Below, in pieces: positions 7,166 to 11,252 of a stretch of DNA of 11,252 nucleotides. The position numbers and the translations under genes were made by a program. The notes below the pieces were generated by a model. That model was not told where the DNA came from and did no database searches. It worked only from the letters and a program-made list of their open reading frames with translations. The stretch is from Caulobacterales bacterium (GTDB lineage Bacteria; Pseudomonadota; Alphaproteobacteria; Caulobacterales; Caulobacteraceae). The stretch spans positions 1-11,252 of the forward strand of contig CANKEA010000020.1 in assembly GCA_947480815.1 (NCBI GenBank), written 5' to 3'. How positions within the stretch are numbered: position 1 is the stretch's first letter; the number at the start of each line of letters is the position of its first letter.

Positions 7166-8122
7166 ATGCGGATCCTCGTCTATTCGATGGGCGAGGTGAT
7201 TGGTGATGGCTTGATCAAGCTCCCATTTGCTGCCGGTCTGCGCGCCGCCTTTCCGGACGCGCATATCGCCTGGTGTGCCGCCAAAGGTGAAACCGTCTAC
7301 TCCACTGTCTTGGCACCCATTGTTTCGGGCCTGATCGACGAAATCATCGTCGCCACACCCACGGGGGCGGGGGCCTGGGATTTCCTGCCCTGGAAACGTC
7401 CGTTCGGCGGTGCCACCTTCGACCTGGTGATCGACACTCAGGAAAATCTGCGTCGAAGCGCGTTCGTGCGGCGTGCCGTTGGGTTGGGTGGCTGTTGGGT
7501 TGCACCGACGCCATCGGCGAAGGATTGGCCAGTCGCCTTGGTCGAGCGCCTGGCTGTGCTGCTGGGTCGCGCTTTACCTGGCGCTAAACCGCAAGCGATA
7601 ACTGTTGCCGACGCGGCGATCGTAGCTGAAGCTGCGCGCGTGCTGCCACAAGGCCAGGACTATATCGGATTTGCCCCCGGTTCCGGTGGGGCGGAAAAGC
7701 GCTGGCCGCTACAAAACTATATCGCTCTCGCTCAGCGGCAGGCACGGCTTGGGTTTGTGCCAGTGTTCCTGTTGGGGCCACAGGAACTGGACGAGGCAGC
7801 TAAGATCGCTGCGGCCATTCCGACGGCACGGTTTCCGGAAGCTGAAGCTCAGTCGACCCTGCGCGGTCCCGCTTTGGTCGTGGCCCTGGCGGGACGGCTT
7901 TGCGCCGCCGTGGCCAATGACGCCGGCCCTGGCCACATGTTAGCCGCAGGAGGTGCCCCGCTGTTGAGCCTGCAGCGCGATGCGCGCAAGGCCGCCAAAT
8001 TCAAGCCGGCGGCTCGACGACTTGAGATGCTGGCCGCCTCGGACTACGGAGGCGAGATGAAGGCCATTTCCATAGATGCCGCCGACGGGGCGCTACAGCG
8101 ATTGCTGGGGCAGGGGGTCTGA
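7166..8122 (+). CDS. GT9-family glycosyltransferase (heptosyltransferase-like)
   Basis: A 318-residue protein resembling glycosyltransferase family 9, the GT-B fold family of ADP-heptose:LPS heptosyltransferases. The N-terminus MRILVYSMGEVIGDGLIKLPF fits the first GT-B strand and loop. VIDTQENLR lies at 88-96. The C-terminal donor-binding half has APGSGGAEKRWPLQNY (170-185), matching the PG.s...KRWP motif, and NDAGPGHMLAAGGAPLLSL (251-269), matching the ND.G..H..AA motif. No signal peptide or membrane segment is evident, as for this cytosolic, inner-leaflet-acting family. Donor and acceptor are unknown; lipopolysaccharide core or another surface glycan is likely. The ATG at 7166 is eight bases after sufA; an earlier in-frame ATG at 7103 lies inside sufA. 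It shares one base with the next gene (TGATG). A direct role in Fe-S metabolism is not apparent. Confidence 0.82.
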   Translation: MRILVYSMGEVIGDGLIKLPFAAGLRAAFPDAHIAWCAAKGETVYSTVLAPIVSGLIDEIIVATPTGAGAWDFLPWKRPFGGATFDLVIDTQENLRRSAFVRRAVGLGGCWVAPTPSAKDWPVALVERLAVLLGRALPGAKPQAITVADAAIVAEAARVLPQGQDYIGFAPGSGGAEKRWPLQNYIALAQRQARLGFVPVFLLGPQELDEAAKIAAAIPTARFPEAEAQSTLRGPALVVALAGRLCAAVANDAGPGHMLAAGGAPLLSLQRDARKAAKFKPAARRLEMLAASDYGGEMKAISIDAADGALQRLLGQGV

Positions 8123-8526
8123 TGGCGATTATGGCCCCGATTTCGGCTGGCGAACTGGTCGACAAACTGACCATCTTGCGGGTCAAGGCCAGCCGCATCG
8201 GCTTGGAAAAGCGAGGCAATGTGGAGCGGGAACGGGTCTTGCTGGAGGAAATTGCCGCAACTGTGCTGCCGGTCCATCCCGAGCTTTGCCGTCTCACTGA
8301 CGAGCTGATGGCGGTCAATGCGGCGCTGTGGGACATCGAAGAAGGCAAGCGGGCCTTTGAGCGGCGCGGGGTGTTCGGCGAGGATTTCATTGCCCTGGCT
8401 CGGTCTGTCTATCGGGAGAATGATCGCCGCGCGGCCATCAAGCGGGCGATCAACCTCGCCTGCGAGTCCGATATCATCGAAGAAAAGAGCTACGCCCCTT
8501 ACGCTGAAGGTGAGCCTGCGGCTTAG
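8122..8526 (+). CDS. DUF6165 family protein
   Basis: A 134-residue protein I recognise as DUF6165, of unknown function. It starts with ISAGELVDKLTILRVKASRI (6-25). It continues with LTDELMAVNAALWDIEEGKR (56-75), GVFGEDFIALARSVYREND (82-100), RRAAIKRAINLACES (101-115), and ends near EEKSYAPY (119-126). It is charged and mostly helical, with coiled-coil-like heptads around 12-75, and no membrane segment or cysteine cluster. The start shares one base with the GT9 stop, so the two are probably translated together. From memory this family is often found near glycosyltransferase genes, which supports an accessory role in glycan synthesis rather than Fe-S assembly. An ATG three codons downstream (8131) is an alternative start. 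Confidence 0.8.
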   Translation: MAIMAPISAGELVDKLTILRVKASRIGLEKRGNVERERVLLEEIAATVLPVHPELCRLTDELMAVNAALWDIEEGKRAFERRGVFGEDFIALARSVYRENDRRAAIKRAINLACESDIIEEKSYAPYAEGEPAA

Positions 8527-8540
8527 CCGGTCGGCTCCTG

Positions 8541-9547
8541 CTACCTGGCGGCGTCGGCGCGATCGATCACATTCAATGCTGTTTCGCCCGGGTGCCGTTC
8601 CGCAAAGCCCGATGAAATTGTGATCCTGCCGAGGTATTCGTTGGTCGAACGGCGCCTGAGCATGCGCCACGCCACTTCAACGCGAATTTCCTCGAGGGCC
8701 GCCTCGATCACTTCGGCCGAATCCGACGAGAAGATCATGGAAAATTCTTCGCCCCCGTGGCGGGCGCTGAAGCGTGGGGAGGAACCCAGTCGGTCTATAA
8801 CGCTGGCGACGAACCGGATCACCTGGTCGCCGGTCTGGTGGCCCCAGGTGTCGTTGAAGCTTTTGAAATGATAGATATCGAGTAGGACCAGGCTCAGCGA
8901 GGTGCTCTTATGGTCGCTCACGGCACAGGCGTGGGCGAATGTGTCGTCGAAGGCCTTGCGGTTGGCGAGGTTGGTTAGGCCATCCGTCGTAGCATCGCGT
9001 CGCATCTGCTCAAGGTGTTCTTTTAGGTGTGCAAGCTCGGCGGTTGAGGCTTCTAGCCGCTTTTCAAGGCTTTGGTTCTACAGTTACGCTTGGTCGGTTG
9101 CCATCGATAGGGTCTCGACCATCGTGCGCATACCGTCAGCGTCCTGCAGCCCAGCCAGTTCCTGAGTGGCGCTGTTCAGGGTCTTCCCGAAGGCGGAGGC
9201 CGAGGCCTGGGCGATCTGGACCGCTTGACTGAAGGCAAAAAATCCTTGCTTAGCAGGTCTCCGGCATCACGGATTTCTTCGTTAAGCCGAGCTTTTGGCA
9301 AATAGGCTACGATCAGTTCTCCACTAATAGCCTCTGTGAGTGGCTCGCCGGCGGCGAGCAACCGGCTCAATTCCTGCCCGAGGGCTCCCTCGGGGTCGAT
9401 AACGTAGTGGGTCTAGAGTTCGAAATTCAGCGCTGACGGCCACACCTTGTTGAATTCCATGGACAAGCGTGCGACCTTTTATGCCTCGGGGCCTCTCAGG
9501 ATCGCTTCCACCTCACCGGATATAGACTTCCCCAAACGGTCTGGCGT
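8541..9547 (-). pseudogene. decayed diguanylate cyclase (GGDEF domain)
   Basis: Remains of a cyclic-di-GMP synthase of about 330 codons. The N-terminal helical region reads SISGEVEAILRGPEA, then NFEL-stop-THYVIDPEGALGQEL and further to DLLSK near 9246. It then shifts by one base near a run of six A at 9237-9242 and continues as FGKTLNSATQELAGL and NQSLEKRLEASTAEL. The GGDEF domain starts at about 9005 (RRDATTDGLTNLANRKAFDD) and keeps GGEEF at 8742-8756. Defects: stops at 9479-9481, 9413-9415 (TAG where a Trp is expected), 9084-9086 and 9078-9080; the frameshift; an ACG at 9545-9547 where ATG may have stood; and loss of the end after RADAA, with a stop at 8541-8543. DIYHF replaces the usual DIDHF, and no RxxD inhibitory site is visible. 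Four separate stops make sequencing error alone unlikely. Confidence 0.85.
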
Positions 9548-9631
9548 TTAACTGCCCCCGCAGTGATCTTCGCTGTCTCTTTAGGCTTACCTCTATCCTT
9601 GGGAATCGAAACGAGCGTTTAAACAGGGCGG
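9548..9631. other. short intergenic stretch, no clear feature
   Basis: Between the helicase stop and the decayed cyclase. It contains the palindrome GTTTAAAC (9617-9624) but no GC-rich stem with a T-run, so no intrinsic terminator can be called. It may hold the old promoter of the cyclase gene, since a G-rich stretch lies just upstream of its likely start. Confidence 0.3.
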
Positions 9632-11224
9632 CTAGGCTTTTGGGTCGCGGCGGGGGGCACCAATCAAGAATGCTGGCATATCTGAGCCGAAACCGACGAC
9701 ATCCCGATCGTCCCGATCTTGATCGCGCCTGCGCTCTGATGACCGCCCGACCGGGGTATTTCGCTCAGAATCCTTAGGCCGCGGAGGCGCTTTGGGAGCT
9801 GGCGGAACGACCTGGGGTTGGCTCGGCGCGCGGGCTCGGCTTTCCCCACCCCGTCCGGATCGGGCTCGCGGTGCCCGCTCTTGCGAGCCTGTTTCCAGTG
9901 GTGCAATCGGGGGCGGCTCAACGGGTTCAGAACGGGCAACGGGCTCGGCAGGTTTGTGGGGCTCGACGCGCGATTCCGACCGCTCAGGGCGTCGCTCTTG
10001 TCTCCCGCGCCCACCCCGTCCGCCGCGGTCGCGGCCAGCGTCCCGGCCGCCGGGGCGTTCGGAACTGCCTTCGGCGTCGCGGGCTTTTGACCAGTCAAGA
10101 TCGAGCGTGACCTCGGTTGGGTTCTCGCCGATCAGCTTGATCACCTTGTCGAGTGACCGGGAGTCCGCCGGTGTGATGAGCATATAGGCCTTGCCACTTT
10201 TGCCGGCTCGACCGGTGCGACCGATGCGGTGGACGTAGTCGTCGGCATGGTGCGGCACGTCATAGTTGAACACATGGCTGACATCAGGAATATCGAGCCC
10301 CCGAGCGGCCACGTCTGAGGCCACTAGCAGGCGCAGGGTGCCCGAGCGGAAGTCGGCAAGGGTCTTCATGCGCGTGGACTGATCCAGATCCCCGTGGATC
10401 GCGGCCGCATCCAGCCCGTGGACCTTCAGCGACTTTGCGACCACATCGACCTCGGTCTTGCGGTTGCAGAAGATAATGCCGTTTTTGACGTCGTCGGCAC
10501 CGATCAGGGTCCGCAGCGCCATGCGCTTGGCCTTGGGCTCGCTCAGCGGAAGGCGGACCAAGTGCTGGGTAATGTTGGCACCGGTCGTTGCGGGGCGCGA
10601 GGCCTCGATCCGGGTCGGATCATTGAGAAACTGTTTGGTCAGACGGGTGATCTCCGGCGGCATTGTGGCCGAGAAGAACAGCGTCTGTTTCCGGGGCGGG
10701 GTGAGTTTAAAGATCCGCTCGATGTCGGGGATGAAGCCCATGTCCAGCATGCGGTCAGCTTCGTCCACGACCATCATCTGCACGCCGGTCAGCAAAAGCT
10801 TGCCGCGTTCGAAGTGGTCGAGAAGCCGCCCGGGCGTGGCAATCAGCACGTCGACGCCACGATCGAGCTTTTTTTCCTGATCGCCGAACGAAACACCGCC
10901 GATGAGCAGAGCCCAGGAAAGCTTGGTACCCTTGGCGTAGCGCTCGAAGCTGGCCGCGACCTGGTCGGCTAGTTCGCGGGTGGGGGCAATCACCAGGGCG
11001 CGCGGCATACGGGCCTTGGCACGGCCTGCGGCCAGGCGATCAACCATCGGCAGGGTAAAGGCGGCAGTCTTGCCGGTCCCGGTTTGGGCGATGCCCAGAA
11101 CATCGCGCCCGGCGAGAGCAACGGGGATGGCAGCGGCCTGAATGGGAGTAGCTGTCGTGTAGCCGGTGTCTGCGACCGCTTGCAGGGTCGTGGGGCTGAG
11201 CCCCAATTCTGAAAATTCTGTCAT
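9632..11224 (-). CDS. DEAD-box RNA helicase, RhlE-like
   Basis: An intact 530-residue ATP-dependent RNA helicase. The N-terminus FSELGLSPTTLQAV with TPIQ (26-29, Q motif) resembles RhlE. Core motifs are AQTGTGKT (46-53, Walker A), PTRELA (81-86), TPGR (130-133), DEAD (154-157), SAT (185-187), ARGLDIPDV (307-315) and HRIGRTGR (332-339). After about residue 380 comes a 150-residue disordered tail rich in Arg, Gly, Pro, Ser and Glu, with GGRGGRGRQERR (401-412). It ends in a less random stretch VVGFGSDMPAFLIG. Such tails usually bind RNA or partners. The likely role is RNA remodelling in ribosome assembly or mRNA decay, including cold growth. The start ATG at 11224-11222 gives the standard N-terminus; no strong ribosome binding site is seen in the 28 bases left. 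CsdA and DbpA lack this tail type. Confidence 0.93.
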   Translation of the reverse strand: MTEFSELGLSPTTLQAVADTGYTTATPIQAAAIPVALAGRDVLGIAQTGTGKTAAFTLPMVDRLAAGRAKARMPRALVIAPTRELADQVAASFERYAKGTKLSWALLIGGVSFGDQEKKLDRGVDVLIATPGRLLDHFERGKLLLTGVQMMVVDEADRMLDMGFIPDIERIFKLTPPRKQTLFFSATMPPEITRLTKQFLNDPTRIEASRPATTGANITQHLVRLPLSEPKAKRMALRTLIGADDVKNGIIFCNRKTEVDVVAKSLKVHGLDAAAIHGDLDQSTRMKTLADFRSGTLRLLVASDVAARGLDIPDVSHVFNYDVPHHADDYVHRIGRTGRAGKSGKAYMLITPADSRSLDKVIKLIGENPTEVTLDLDWSKARDAEGSSERPGGRDAGRDRGGRGGRGRQERRPERSESRVEPHKPAEPVARSEPVEPPPIAPLETGSQERAPRARSGRGGESRARAPSQPQVVPPAPKAPPRPKDSERNTPVGRSSERRRDQDRDDRDVVGFGSDMPAFLIGAPRRDPKA

Positions 11225-11252
11225 GGACTGCTTGTAAAAAACCGGAGCCGCC

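Noticed and set aside
8044..8670. 208-codon minus-strand frame spanning the DUF6165 gene and the cyclase end.
   Set aside because: Most of it mirrors the DUF6165 gene; only a few residues near 8520-8560 might be the shifted cyclase end.
9600..9640. Possible intrinsic terminator after the helicase (AAACG/CGTTT repeat and GTTTAAAC).
   Set aside because: The repeat has only a two-base loop and neither repeat has a GC stem followed by a T-run.
10394..10972. 192-codon open frame on the plus strand opposite the helicase.
   Set aside because: It lies opposite the helicase core motifs and has no protein family resemblance.

Overview
The window looks like chromosomal DNA from an alphaproteobacterium, most probably Caulobacterales (Caulobacter, Phenylobacterium or Asticcacaulis type). 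The reasons are high GC, the order iscR - cysteine desulfurase - sufB - sufC - sufD - sufS - sufT - sufA, an alpha/beta hydrolase divergent from iscR, and a degraded diguanylate cyclase of a type I associate with Caulobacteraceae. This placement comes from protein family resemblance judged by eye; no database search was run.

Layout. Positions 1-238 (minus) hold the N-terminal part of an alpha/beta hydrolase. Positions 239-388 are a divergent intergenic region with a clear IscR-like palindrome over a putative -35 element. Positions 389-8526 (plus) hold ten tightly packed genes that read as one operon: the Fe-S sensing repressor IscR, an IscS/NifS-like cysteine desulfurase, the SufBCD scaffold, the SufS cysteine desulfurase, the DUF59 protein SufT, an A-type carrier (SufA/HesB family), then a GT9-family glycosyltransferase and a DUF6165 protein. 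Most junctions are ATGA or TGATG overlaps, so translational coupling is likely. Positions 8541-9547 (minus) hold a decayed GGDEF diguanylate cyclase with four in-frame stops, a frameshift and a lost C-terminus. Positions 9632-11224 (minus) hold an intact RhlE-like DEAD-box RNA helicase with a long Arg/Gly/Pro-rich tail.

How the genes work together. The first eight operon genes form a complete SUF-type Fe-S cluster assembly line: sulfur mobilisation (two desulfurases), assembly on SufBC2D powered by the SufC ATPase, maturation and transfer by SufT and SufA, and feedback control by IscR. SufE, the usual partner of SufS, is absent here. The last two genes have no obvious Fe-S role and probably concern cell envelope glycoconjugates.

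The most notable points are a single-base frameshift in sufD, the IscR-like operator, the envelope-type gene pair riding on the suf operon, and the freshly decayed diguanylate cyclase. I see no CRISPR array, tRNA, rRNA, insertion sequence or phage gene. This is mainly a housekeeping region, and I do not find a convincing new system in it.
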